Assembly: GCA_900175165.2 (NCBI GenBank)
Contig: FWWN02000357.1
Span: 1-64,000 of the forward strand
DNA from: Rhizomucor pusillus
Lineage: Eukaryota; Mucoromycota; Mucoromycetes; Mucorales; Lichtheimiaceae
Direction of reading: 5' to 3'
DNA: 64,000 nt
Part shown: in pieces, positions 46,998 to 58,136 of the stretch
How positions within the stretch are numbered: position 1 is the first letter of the stretch
How the letters are laid out: each line of letters starts with the position of its first letter
Program-made: the position numbers and the translations under genes
Notes under the pieces: model-generated
Told to the model about the DNA's origin: nothing
The model's database searches: none
The model's input: only the letters and a program-made list of their open reading frames with translations

Positions 46998-49752
46998 ATG
47001 GCTGTCCTCCAATTCGCACAATTTGCATCAGCTGTAGATGCCGCATTCTGGCAAGCACTGGCGACAAAGAAGCTGGACGTTCTGAAACTGTCTGAAGCCC
47101 CGCAAGACATTCACGCTTATTACACAACGGGACGTCCGCTTGCTTCCGACAGCGACGAGCAGCAAGCTGTTGTTGTTCCTGCTCGGTTTTGTGTTCCCGC
47201 TCAGGGGTTAGACAATGATGACACCAGGTATTGACTCTATGGCGAACTTGCCTCCGTCTTTCCCCCAACACGTGCTTATCCATTGTTGCTGTTGATAAGA
47301 CAACCTTTCACATTTCCCGTTTCAGGCACGTTGGTGAATACAAACACTTTAGAGGATTTTAAGAATATTGACAAGAATGATCTGTTCCAACGCCTCACCA
47401 TCAAGGTAAACCTTCTCTGCGATCATCTCCTCCTGCGCAATTGATCCTAACCGGCTTCTGGGAGATCAGATATGGGAAGCCATACGCACTAGAGAAGCAC
47501 TGAAATGTCCGAGTATACTCTCCGAGTTTCTCATGCTAACCTTTGGCGATCTCAAAAACTACAAATTTTACTATTGGTTCGCCTTCCCGGCAATGATGCC
47601 ACAAGGGCATCCTTGGGTATTGGAAGAACCCTTGCAGCCTATCGCAACTGAGTTTAGCAAAGATGAGGTAAGCTGCTGCGACACAAAGTTGCCAAATGCA
47701 TATCATGTATAAAAAATAACGCAACTATATAGATTGCGGCGCTGGCCGAAGCCTATCAAGAACACCGCTACCCCTACTTTTTGATCAAGAGATCAGGAAA
47801 GGATATCCGGATAGGGGCCATTGAACAATTTGAGCAATTCTTTGATGCAGACCAAGAGGTGGGAACCATATTTTCAAGCCTAAGATATACGGATATATTA
47901 ACCAAGGGGCGGGGTGGGTGGGGGCAGCAGCCTGTGGTGGGATTTGCAGATCCTTCCAGCCAAAGCTCCCTACCTGGTTGGCCCCTACGCAATTTTCTCG
48001 CACTTCTGCATGAATGCTTTGGCATCCGGAAGGTCAAAGTCGTGTGTTACAGGGAAATGCCAGGCAGGATTACATCTGTGGAAGCTTCCCGGATACTCGT
48101 AGCCGAATTACCGTCATCGTCGAGCTATGCGCAGGAACGTACGTTGAATGTTACAAGCAGCAGGCAGGGGGATGTGGGGGTGCCCCACCTGGAAAAGGAA
48201 TAGACAATAATAGCTGACCGAAATCTAGAACCAAAGGCTGTTGGATGGGAAAGAAACGCGCAAGGCAAATTGTCGCCACGCATGGCCGATCTGGGACCTA
48301 TAATGGATCCATTACGGTACATCAGCTATGCAGCTTGCAATGTAATTCACACAAACTTACCTGCCCCACCTAGCTTGGCCGACACTGCGGTGTATCTGAA
48401 CCTCAAACTGATGCGATGGCGCATCGTACCAGACCTTGACTTGGACAAAATCAAGAACACCAAATGTTTACTTTTAGGTGTGGGAACTCTGGGGTGCTAT
48501 GTAGCGCGCTCTCTCCTGGTAACATTGGGTTTAACCCCACTTGGCGACAGGACAAATTTATATTTAGAAAAAAGAAATAGGGATGGGGTGTCCGCAATAT
48601 CACATTTGTGGATAATGGCCAGGTTTCCCATTCGAACCCTGTTCGACAGCCTCTGTATACCTCCAACGATTACGGCGCACCGAAAGCCAAGAAAGCTGCT
48701 GAGAGCATTTTGCAGATACAGCCAACCGCGGTATACTATCCTGCTTCCATCTCCCCCCAAAACTTCTAACCCCACACACTAAGCCCTTTTCGTTCGTAGA
48801 ACGCGTCGGGATACGATCTGTCGATCCCAATGCCAGGACACATTGCCTCTTCGGACGATCAACTTAGGAAGGATGTTGACATGCTTTTCAATTTGATACA
48901 GGCACATGATGCAATATTTTTACTCACTGATAGTCGTGAGAGCCGGTGGCTTCCGACGCTGTTGGGAACACATGCCAACAAAATCGTCATCAATGCAGCT
49001 CTCGGATTTGATACCTATCTTGTGATGCGACATGGCTCGCAGAACGCGTCCCTGGGTTGCTATTTTTGCAACGATGTGGTGGCACCAACCGATGCAAGTA
49101 TTTTATCACTTATGCAAATAATTATGTTTGCCCTTGCTTTTTGATGCTCTGCAGATAATATTCACACCATTATCCTTATCACTTGTCTTGTAGTCTCTCA
49201 AGGATAGGACTCTCGACCAGCAATGTACAGTTACGCGTCCCGGCCTGGCAGCTATTGCGGGTGCACTAGCAGTCGAGTTGTTTGTTTCTCTATTGCAGCA
49301 CAAGGATGGGTAAAATTTATTTTATTACAATACTGACGAAGTTTATCCATACTTTGCTAACTCTGTCGAGATAGCGTGGATGCTGCAGCGGATACTGCGA
49401 CAAGTGATCAAGGAAGCTGCGTTCTAGGGCTCGTCCCGCATCAAATCCGCGGCTTTTTGGGCCAGTTTCGCAACCTGTTGATTGTAGGACAGCAGTTTGA
49501 GAATTGTACGGCTTGCTCAAAAAAGGTGATCCACCCCATCCGCATTTGGCCGCTGCTCCCATGACTTATTCGCGTGCGCAGGTTCTAGAAGCTTATCGCA
49601 ACGAACCTTTTGAGTTTATCAAAAAAGTGCTTCGCGATCCCGCCTATCTAGAGCAAGTGTCGGGAATAGCACAGATGAAGGCTGATAGTGAAGCACTTCT
49701 GGATGAAATTGATTGGGTAGGACAAGACGACGACGAAGATAATTTGCTGTGA
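46998..49752 (+). CDS. ATG7: Autophagy E1-like enzyme Atg7
   Basis: Eleven exons (46998-47227, 47300-47405, 47470-47667, 47733-47858, 47928-48138, 48229-48518, 48581-48730, 48800-49093, 49194-49309, 49375-49525, 49582-49752) join in frame to 680 residues. Atg7 activates Atg12 and Atg8 by ATP-dependent thioester formation and passes them to Atg10 and Atg3. The N-terminal domain has [20 protein letters not shown] and [19 protein letters not shown]. The E1 fold has [20 protein letters not shown] and [20 protein letters not shown], with [23 protein letters not shown] and [13 protein letters not shown]. The catalytic Cys is in [11 protein letters not shown]. The C-terminus EWDD-like tail is [11 protein letters not shown]. 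The intron at 49094-49193 is GC-AG (donor GCAAGT), placing [11 protein letters not shown] correctly after APTD. The intron ending at 47927 carries a G-rich tract just before its acceptor. Confidence 0.95.
47906..47924 (+). other. G-quadruplex-type motif at an ATG7 3' splice site
   Basis: The run GGGG-C-GGGG-T-GGG-T-GGGGG ends three bases before the acceptor AG at 47926-47927, replacing the usual pyrimidine tract. It fits the four-G-tract consensus with one-base loops, the form predicted to fold most stably. Confidence 0.8.
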
Positions 49753-49982
49753 ATCCAGGAAGCAGCAGAATACCCTTTCCGCCCTTCCCATCCAAGTTCT
49801 TCCCTGTTTAACGTATTTTCGGAATGTACGTACAGGATGCTATCTGGATCTCTTTTATGATACAATTTAAATATAATCGAGCAGTTTATTTTAAATGCTG
49901 ACAGTTCAATGCTTCAATGATATAAATGTAAATGAAAGCAGAAAAGAAAAAAGTAAGGAAAAATACGAGTAATGAAGCCGAT

Positions 49983-52900
49983 CTATTTACGGCCTTTCTT
50001 TTTCTCCCGTCGTTTTTGCGCGCGCAACTCCTTCTTCATTCTTCTATCTACCATCTTGTATCGACCTTTGACACCGTTTGGTCGGCCCTTGATGCCGCGA
50101 TTGGCACCTCTAGCGACGACCAATTTAACTTCTTTCTTGGGCTTGCTCTTTGTTGCTCGTGCTATTAATCGATTGATATTCTGAGCCTTTTCTTTCTCGG
50201 TCAAGTCTTCATTTTCCGCAATGGCTTCTGCCTTCTTTTGGGCTCGTTCTAATCTCTTTACTGCCTTGTGCTTCTTGCGAGCCTTGGCTTCACGAATCTT
50301 CTTAATAGGCTGAGCATCGATGGCTTTCATCTTTTCTCTGAAGGCTCTAACAGCTTCTTTCGTTACTGGTAGATGGGGTCTATTGTGTTTGTTTTCGTCG
50401 TCGAGGAACCTGTATAGTCCAGTTAGTCAGATTACCATTGATTTTTCAAACACATTTCCACGACCTAGTATAGTACTTACCATGTGGGCAAACCATCCTT
50501 GTCTCGGAAAGCTTCCTTTGTAAATCCATCATCAATCAAATCGTTCTTTGTCTTTTCCTTGTTCGCCAATTGACGAGCCAAATGGATAGCTTCAACCGTG
50601 TTCAAACCGGTTTCTAACAGTGACGGAACAATTAGTACAGCAAGTGACGTGACATCCATATCTCGATAACTTACCTCTTGCTCTCTGAACAGCCTTTGAG
50701 TTCTCATCTTCGGCACCATCCCACATCTCTTCATCAGAAGCAGCAATATTTTCATTGCTAACAATTTCAAAGTCATCGACATCCTCTGACTCTTGCTGCT
50801 CTTCCAAATCCTCTTCCGCTTTCCGTTTCCTTGATCCGACAATGCTCTTGATTTGATCGTTAACCACCGATACCTCGGCATCGCTTTCGTCGTCATCATC
50901 CTGTTGCTCTCCAGTTTCATCAAGGCCGCCGATACCCTTGAAAATATCCTGATCGAAAAACATGGATGCACCCAACGTAAGGCCGCTTGAAGTCTTCTTT
51001 GCTAGGCTAGATTTAATGCCGAGATCGCGGATAAGAGCATTGCCACCTTTTGATGATTTGCAGCGCACGGTATCTTGATCGTCGTCGTCTTCGTCGTCAT
51101 CGTCGTCAGCGGCGGCCAAGCGAGAGATCTCAAAATCAGATTCTTCTTCTTCGCTTGATTCAGCACTTTGCTCTCCTTCGTCGTCGTCCGAGTTCTCGTC
51201 GGAATCGCTGCTATCATCAACCTTTTTGTTCTTGCCGTCAAACTCGCGCCACTCGTTATTCTGCTCTCGATTGAGCTTTGCCTTGAACTTTGGATCTTTC
51301 TCAGCTCTACGTTCTTTGTATCGTTCATATTCTTCATCAAGCTGCGCCTCCAAGTCTTCATCGTAATCGCTATCGTCGAGAGCTTGCATGTATTGTGGAA
51401 TTTGTCCTTTGGTTTGTCGAGCTATTTCGGCATCCATATCCACATCGCTGTCCAACTCATCCATTACATCGTCAACAACGGACATGTCACCTTCTTGCAG
51501 CTTCTCCAGTGCCTGCACAAACAAAACTAGATTAGAATCTTACAGTGATCATCCATCGTCGCTCTTGATTGTACTTACATCATTCTTCTTGATATGCTTG
51601 ATATTGAAAAGAGGGTCCATGCTGGTATGAGCCTGCTCTATACCAATATCTGTGGGTGTAATCATGTTCATCTCAGCTCTGTGGATGGCTTTCATCTTCA
51701 TAGCCATAGCCTTTCGCTTCTGCTTCTTGAGCTTTCTGGCTTCTTCCTTGCTCAAGTTTTCAAGCTCCATTCGAAGTTTTTCATCTTCATCCATAGGTTC
51801 TTCTTCCTCGACAACAATTTCATCCTGCTTTTCTTCCTCTTCATCCATCTTGTGCTATTCAATGATATACATCAGAATGCGTCATCTCAGGATATCTTTT
51901 TTGCTGATTGCTTACCTCTTTACGAACAGCCAGACGCCATTTGAGTAAGGTCTTAAAATCTCGCTTTCCCAGCACCTTCAAGTCGGAACAGTTGACTTTG
52001 ATATCTTCAGTAGTTATATCCTTTTTAAGCAGCCTAATAAAAGATATATGAGTAGGTAAGCATAAAATCGAAATTATGACGAGGAACGCACTCTTTGGAT
52101 TCGTCAGATTCAAAGTCAAACATATTGTAGCTGCCAAGAAGTACAACGGGAGTATCGGATTTGATAAATTCCCAAACATCCAACTTTTTAAAGAGCGTGT
52201 AGTTGCCATCCTCGTAACCTTGACGCTGACGAGTTTTTTTCTTTGTGACTTTGAAGATATCATTGACAGTCTGCGGGCCATCGTTGTCCACTTCCTCGAA
52301 CACAGTCTTGGCATCCAAAAGTCTGGGATCAATCTTCTTTGGTGCAATGTAATCACGACAAACGACAAAAATTTCGGCGGATACATTACGGGAAGACGCT
52401 GGTTTTGTTGCTTCAACTTTGCCGAACAATTGCTGGAAGATCCACATCAGCTTGTTGTAATCCTTGGATCTAAAGACTTTGGTAACGAAAATGCCTACAA
52501 GTTGTTCGTAAGAAATTTGTATGCTCCTTTCCACTGTGCATTTTCACTTGTTCTTACCTCCTTTTCTCAAAAATTCGGTAGCAAGCTTCAAAGATACTAA
52601 CACAAGCTCTGATTGCGAGAATGCATCCTGCGACCATGCAATACCGACATTAGGAGCACCGTCGTGAAGAACACTATGTTGCTGGATCGTTAGAGCTCCA
52701 TTCACCCCTTGCAAACTATCAACCAAACTTACACATCAGCTTTCCAGGTCTTCATTTCTTGTCTAAGATGCTGTCTACATCTGTCTGATGTAATATCGTC
52801 TTGGAACGTGATAACGTTGGGTATAGGTTTGATCGGGGCAAGATCGACACCAATGATCAAACTCGATGTAGGCATGTACTTTGTCGCAACTTGAAGCCTT

Positions 52901-53181
52901 TACAATCACCGTTAGTCCAGCATAGCCAAGAGCATTCTGCATTAGCAACTTACCAACCACCCGGGGCAGCACAAAGATCGATCAATACTCGAGATTTCTC
53001 AAGGAACTCATACTTCTTGTTCAACTGAATGAGCTTGAAAGCAGAACGAGCTCTGTAACCTTGTTCTTTCGCAAGGTGATAGTACTTGTCCAAACGTCCT
53101 GCAAGTATATTTAGAACCAGTGCGATCCAAACACTTGATCGTATCCGTACCTTTGGACGACTTCTTATCTCGCTTGCCCAT
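49983..53181 (-). CDS. SPB1: Nucleolar rRNA 2'-O-methyltransferase Spb1 (FtsJ family)
   Basis: A minus-strand, multi-exon gene starting [11 protein letters not shown] at 53181 and ending in a very basic tail ([20 protein letters not shown]) at 49983. The N-terminal FtsJ domain reads [40 protein letters not shown] and [16 protein letters not shown], with [19 protein letters not shown]. The middle has the conserved [20 protein letters not shown] and a long charged region with Asp/Glu/Ser blocks (51000-51250). The C-terminal domain has [21 protein letters not shown] and [21 protein letters not shown], which are Spb1 hallmarks. Spb1 methylates 25S rRNA at the A-loop (Gm2922 in yeast) during 60S assembly. 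The long acidic tracts and basic tail suit nucleolar retention. All checked junctions are GT-AG; the exact exon set in the acidic middle is uncertain. Confidence 0.93.
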
Positions 53182-53532
53182 AACAATTAGCGGAAACTGT
53201 TCCTCATGCAGCAAATTTCTGAATCTCACTTCAAGGGGGCTGAATGCAAGCCACTTGCTCCGTTTGCACGGACCCTAAAGTATATTTGGACATCATCTTT
53301 GACAAATGCCGCTCACACATTGGGCTATACTTTGATTCGAGAGTGTAGCTTGATAACTGGATAGTTGCGCTTCCAAAAGCAAACATGGCCGGATAGACTA
53401 AATTGAAGCAAGTCTATGAATTTATTGAATTGTTATTTGCTCTAAAAGGTACCACTTTTTTGCGTCGTCTGCGCAGGATTGAGTCATGTAGTGTAAACAT
53501 CATGTAGAATATCATCAATATCAACTAAATTC
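53182..53532. other. Intergenic, SPB1 promoter and HSP104 3' flank
   Basis: About 350 bases. Both neighbours are on the minus strand. No TATA box or other signal stands out. Confidence 0.4.
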
Positions 53533-56211
53533 TTAATCTTCCATATCTTCATCTTGGTCCATTGGCTCCTCGACAATGTAGTCTTCCTGGCTCTCGTGAT
53601 TTCGCAAAACCTCCAAAGTGTCTTTACTTGAAACATCAACGTGAGCGTCTTCTCCAGGTCTTACGCCACCATCGATAATCAAACGTGCCAATGGATTCAA
53701 CAAAGATTGCTGAATAACGCGATTCAGAGGACGAGCACCAAAGATAGGCTCATAGCCGTGAATACCGAGCCATTCTTTGGCAGCCTTTGAAACTACAAGC
53801 TTGATCTTTCGATCATTCAGTCGTTCTTGTACCTCTTCCAGTCGTACATCCACAATGTCTGTGATATTGTCTTGAGACAAGCGGTTGAAGATAACGAGTT
53901 CATCGATACGGTTGGTAAACTCGGGACTAAAGTGCTGCCGAACGATTTCCAAAATCTGTTCCTTGAGCGTCACAGAATCTGATGGACCGCCGGTTGCAGC
54001 CAGCAAATGTGCTCCGAGGTTAGAGGTCATGACGATAATCGTATTACGAAAATCGATTCTGCGTCCTTTTGAATCATGGATAAAGCCTTCGTCGAGGACT
54101 TGCAATAGTACATTGGCCACATCCTTGTGAGCCTTCTCGAGTTCGTCAAGCAACACCACAGAGTATGGTTTTCGACGCACCGATTCAAACAGACCACCTT
54201 CTTCGTGGCCTACATAACCAGGTGGTGCACCGAGAAGCTTGGCAACACTGTGTTGCTCCATCAATTCGCTCATATCAATACGGATAAGAGCTCTCTCGTC
54301 ATCAAACAGGAATTCGGCTAAAGTTTTGCAAAGTAGCGTCTTGCCAACACCGGTTGGGCCCAGGAACATGAAACTGGCCAACGGTTTGTTGGGATCCTGT
54401 AAACCTGCTTTTGACAAGCGAATAGCATTGCTGACAGCGCGTACAGCCTGATCCTGGCCCACAACCTTTTTCTTGATATGTTCTTCCATGTGAAGGAGCT
54501 TCTCTCGTTCACTTCTAGCCAGGTTGCTCACAGGAATGCCTGTCCAGCGTGAAACGACCTCCATAATTTGCTCAGGACGCACGAGCTCGCTTAGTATCGT
54601 AGATTGATCTGCTGCAGGAGGTGCCGCTGTCATTTCTGCGACTTTGCGCTGTCTTTCTTCCATCAAGGCATTGATACGCTGCTCCACATCCGGAATTGCA
54701 TAGTATTCGATGTCTGAGGCTGTATCCAGATCATATCGATTGCGTGCTTCCATGGCTTTGCCCTTGAGCTCGTCGAGCTTTTGCTTCAGATCACGGATTT
54801 CATCCAGACGACCCTTGTCCATTTCGTACTTGAGCTTAAGCGGTTTAAGCTCTTCTTGGATGTGAGCCATTTCTTCTCGCACTTTGGATAGACGCTCTTG
54901 GGACTCCTTGTTGTTCTTCTCTTTGCTCAGCGCCATTGCTTCGATTTCGAGCTGGAAGTGTTTGCGCTCTAGTACATCGATTGCTTCAGGCTTGGAGTCA
55001 AGTTGGACTCTGGTATTAGCAGCAGCCTCATCAATGAGATCGATAGCCTTGTCAGGCAAGTAGCGAGTAGTGATGTATCTATCAGATAGCTGTGCGGCGG
55101 CAACCAGAGCCGAATCCATAATTTTGACACCGTGGTAGTTCTCATATCGTTCCTTGAGACCACGCAGGATTGAGATGGTAGCTGCAACGGATGGTTCACC
55201 AACGTCGACTTTCTGGAAACGACGCTCAAAGGCAGGATCCTTCTCAATTTCGCGATATTCCGTCAAAGTCGTGGCGCCGATGCATCGAAGTTCGCCACGT
55301 GCCAACATGGGTTTCAAAAGATTAGCCGCGTCCATGGACCCTTCTCCCTTGCCAGCTCCCAATACAGTATGGATTTCATCGATAAAAAGAATCACGCCAT
55401 CTTGCGATTCCTTGACTTCCTTCAGCACGGCCTTGAGACGCTCTTCAAACTCGCCTCGATACTTGGCACCGGCAATCAGAGCTCCCATATCGAGAGCAAA
55501 GAGTTTGCATTGCAGTGTTTGAGGCACGTCGCGTTCAACGATACGGCGTGCTAGACCTTCAACTATAGCAGTTTTACCAACTCCTGGCTCGCCGATCAAA
55601 ACGGGATTGTTTTTCGTTCGTCGAGCTAGTACCCGGATCACGCGACGGATCTCGTCGTCTCGTCCGATAACCGGGTCTAACTTGCCGCTCTGAGCCATCT
55701 GCGTCAAATCAATGGCATATTTGCTCAATGCTTCGTATACTTCTTCTGCGTTTTTGCTGTCGACGCGTCGATTGCCTCGGACTTGCGACACTGCAGTTTC
55801 CAGAGCTTTCTTGGTGATACCAGCGTCCTTCATCGGCTGAAAACTTTGATCGTCGTCCGCCAAAGCTAAAATTAAATGGTCCAACGAAATGAACGAATCC
55901 TTTTGCTGTTTCATATGGGACTGAGCATTTCGCAACAGTTTGCCCGTAGCTGAACCGATAGATATCTCTGTGGGTGGCGGGTCTTGCGTTGGCAAGTTCA
56001 CCATCTGCTTCTTGTAAGCTCTTTCCACCGTAGCCGGCTCGGCACCGGCCTTGCTGATGATTGACTTGAAAAGCGACTGCCCATCGGTTTCGTCAAACAG
56101 AGCACACGCAACGTGTGTCGGCATAAGCTGGATATGCCCAAACTCCCGCGCTAAACTCTGGGCGATACCGAGGCACTTTTCGACTTTTTCTGTAAATTCC
56201 ATGCCAGCCAT
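53533..56211 (-). CDS. HSP104: Hsp104/ClpB-type protein disaggregase
   Basis: One uninterrupted coding exon of 892 residues. Hsp104 is a hexameric AAA+ disaggregase that threads aggregated proteins through its pore with Hsp70/Hsp40 and maintains fungal prions. The Clp N-domain (residues 1-150) is followed by NBD1 with Walker [15 protein letters not shown] (about 206) and Walker [16 protein letters not shown]. The pore loop is KYRGEF. A coiled-coil middle domain comes next (about 410-530), then NBD2 with Walker [15 protein letters not shown] (about 617), [14 protein letters not shown] and pore loop GYVGHE. The acidic tail DQDEDMED suggests the cytosolic/nuclear form that docks TPR co-chaperones, rather than mitochondrial Hsp78, and there is no presequence. 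Lack of introns suits expression during heat shock, when splicing is impaired. Confidence 0.96.
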   Translation of the reverse strand: MAGMEFTEKVEKCLGIAQSLAREFGHIQLMPTHVACALFDETDGQSLFKSIISKAGAEPATVERAYKKQMVNLPTQDPPPTEISIGSATGKLLRNAQSHMKQQKDSFISLDHLILALADDDQSFQPMKDAGITKKALETAVSQVRGNRRVDSKNAEEVYEALSKYAIDLTQMAQSGKLDPVIGRDDEIRRVIRVLARRTKNNPVLIGEPGVGKTAIVEGLARRIVERDVPQTLQCKLFALDMGALIAGAKYRGEFEERLKAVLKEVKESQDGVILFIDEIHTVLGAGKGEGSMDAANLLKPMLARGELRCIGATTLTEYREIEKDPAFERRFQKVDVGEPSVAATISILRGLKERYENYHGVKIMDSALVAAAQLSDRYITTRYLPDKAIDLIDEAAANTRVQLDSKPEAIDVLERKHFQLEIEAMALSKEKNNKESQERLSKVREEMAHIQEELKPLKLKYEMDKGRLDEIRDLKQKLDELKGKAMEARNRYDLDTASDIEYYAIPDVEQRINALMEERQRKVAEMTAAPPAADQSTILSELVRPEQIMEVVSRWTGIPVSNLARSEREKLLHMEEHIKKKVVGQDQAVRAVSNAIRLSKAGLQDPNKPLASFMFLGPTGVGKTLLCKTLAEFLFDDERALIRIDMSELMEQHSVAKLLGAPPGYVGHEEGGLFESVRRKPYSVVLLDELEKAHKDVANVLLQVLDEGFIHDSKGRRIDFRNTIIVMTSNLGAHLLAATGGPSDSVTLKEQILEIVRQHFSPEFTNRIDELVIFNRLSQDNITDIVDVRLEEVQERLNDRKIKLVVSKAAKEWLGIHGYEPIFGARPLNRVIQQSLLNPLARLIIDGGVRPGEDAHVDVSSKDTLEVLRNHESQEDYIVEEPMDQDEDMED

Positions 56212-56684
56212 GATCGGATGCTAGGAAAAAATGTCGCCTATGTTAAAGCTATTAGTTTACAGTATATAAACACATGCAAAGCTAGACTCACTATAGGTTT
56301 GGAGTGGAAAGAAGGCAGAACCCCTGTTCATCATGATCTCACTTTTTCTGTTTCTGAGTTTCATCATTGACGCTGGAACGGCTGGTTTTGCATGAACTAC
56401 AGCAAGGAACAACAGGCAAGCATCAAACTGACAAATATAGATTCGCAAACATATTTTCCAAATTACATGGAATAATATGCTCGCTAATCATGCTAGTTTG
56501 ACAATAGAGTTATCCTGTGCTTGTTACCGCATACAGCATAGCTTTCCAGGCTCGGACGATATAACGAACACAAGCCCCCAAAAGCGGCGGGGCTGACTGT
56601 GAAAGCCAGAATCAGCGCACGGCGAACTGACGAGTCCAACCAAACGTTCCTTTTTCCCTTTTCGATTTAGACTTGCGCACTTCC
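56212..56684. promoter_or_regulatory. Divergent promoter, HSP104 / STS1
   Basis: About 470 bases between the two start codons. A CCCCT element (AGGGG on the minus strand, STRE-type) lies at about 56317, 105 bases before the HSP104 ATG. A GAACCCCTGTTC palindrome-like site overlaps it, and TATATAAA is at about 56263. A 5' UTR intron is possible at 56221-56291 (donor GTGAGT, acceptor TTTTCCTAG on the minus strand). It would include that TATA element, so either the intron or the TATA box is used, not both. No proteasome-associated PACE element was found. Confidence 0.5.
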
Positions 56685-57904
56685 ATGGCGACATTGCGTT
56701 ATCCCCCTCACAGTGAAATCAACAAAGGTAAATCAGATCACAACCTGCTTACATGGAGTACAGCAGTTAATCATGGACTCAAACAAGGCCGAAAACGTCG
56801 GCTGTCTGTTGACGAAGACATGGGTGATGCTTCTTCCGCAAATGGCGATCTTTCCCCTCGGTCGATTGTTCAACGACATCGTCGCGCGACGAGAGAGACC
56901 GATAAATCACTGGAGATTAAGAGACACAAAACTGGTGTTCAGAAACGATCAGTCTTGACAGCTGCGCTAGGTGAGCTTGGCATTCGCAATCTTGTATCGA
57001 AACCGCAATGCTGACTGCGGTCTAGGCTCTCTGGATAAAAGCAAGCTCATTGATATTGTGCAGCATCTGTTCAACGCCCACCCTGAAATTCGTCAAGATA
57101 TCATCTCATGTATACCAGCACCAACCGTGCACTCTGCAGCTGCTGTTTTGAATAACTTAGAGAAACGACTTGCAGACAGCTTTCCCTATAATCGTCATGG
57201 TCCTTCGCGAAACGATTATACATTTTCACGAGTTCGTGGATCTCTTATGGAACTTATTGTAAGCAGTAAATACGTTGATCTTTCCTTTCAGTTGCTAATC
57301 ATATTTTTCTTTGGGTTTTTTAGAATACCGTGACGCAATATGCTGACCATTTCACATCTCCTCTCGTTTTCCCGACGTTCTGTTTCTCATATCTCGATAT
57401 TGCAACCCATGTTGCGCATCGTCTTCCCAACTGGGACAACGAAGGTAGGCATCAATGAATTAGAAACATACGCTTATCAGCGCTGACAATCGCTATTTTG
57501 ATTTCTAGATAATAATCTGCCTAAGCGAAATTTGTACCAAGATCTTAATAACTACTGGAAGAAGGCTATAATGTCATCTGTAGCAAAGCTTCGTGAAGGC
57601 GAGACTTATAGTGCACAAACTGTAGCGGAATGGGCCAAAAGGTAAGTACATTCAAAACAAAAGTCAACGACGAGTCTGTCTAACTTTGACAAATATTAGC
57701 CTGGCGCAGCACAACAGCTACACGGAAGGATTGTTTGACGATGCTGTTCATGAATTCTCCAGGTGCATGGGATTCATGATCGGGCTGCCTCACAGCGATG
57801 CACCTCGTGATATCCCAGTTTGCCATCACCCAGCAGTTCAAAACGATATTGCACGCTTATCATCTCCTCCTCGCGTCGTCGGATACGCCGATGCCCGTCG
57901 ATAA
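56685..57904 (+). CDS. STS1: Nuclear proteasome tether Sts1/Cut8
   Basis: Five exons (56685-56970, 57026-57258, 57324-57444, 57509-57641, 57700-57904) give 325 residues. Cut8/Sts1 holds the 26S proteasome in the nucleus, by binding at the nuclear envelope in fission yeast and by promoting import in budding yeast. The N-terminus is disordered and basic with a likely NLS (KQGRKRRLSVDEDM). The folded part starts LDKSKLIDIVQHLFNAHPEI, then SRVRGSLMELINTVTQYADHF, FCFSYLDIATHVAHRLPNW and NLYQDLNNYWKKAI, all characteristic of the six-helix bundle. The C-terminal part AQHNSYTEGLFDDAVHEFSR and MGFMIGL completes it. It shares its promoter region with HSP104, another protein-quality-control gene. Confidence 0.9.
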
Positions 57905-58136
57905 ACAATCGTTACTAACCATCAACTCCCCTAACCAGTTTTAATCATTTCATCCCCTCCCTCTCCTGTCTTATTTCTATACTCGAATGTACGCTCAAAT
58001 TTGTGATCGAATTTCTTGATATCTTCTTCCCTGTCCCTTCCCCTATACATGAACATGCAAGCTTTTCATGCCTTATCCTTGAATTTTTTTTAAAAAAGAC
58101 TCTAGAAGCCCTGGATCGTTCATTTAATGCATCAAT

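Noticed and set aside
47227..47300. In-frame TGA in ATG7 suggesting a premature stop or recoding
   Set aside because: A GT-AG intron (47228-47299, acceptor TTGATAAG) removes it and joins DDTR to [16 protein letters not shown] in the correct phase.
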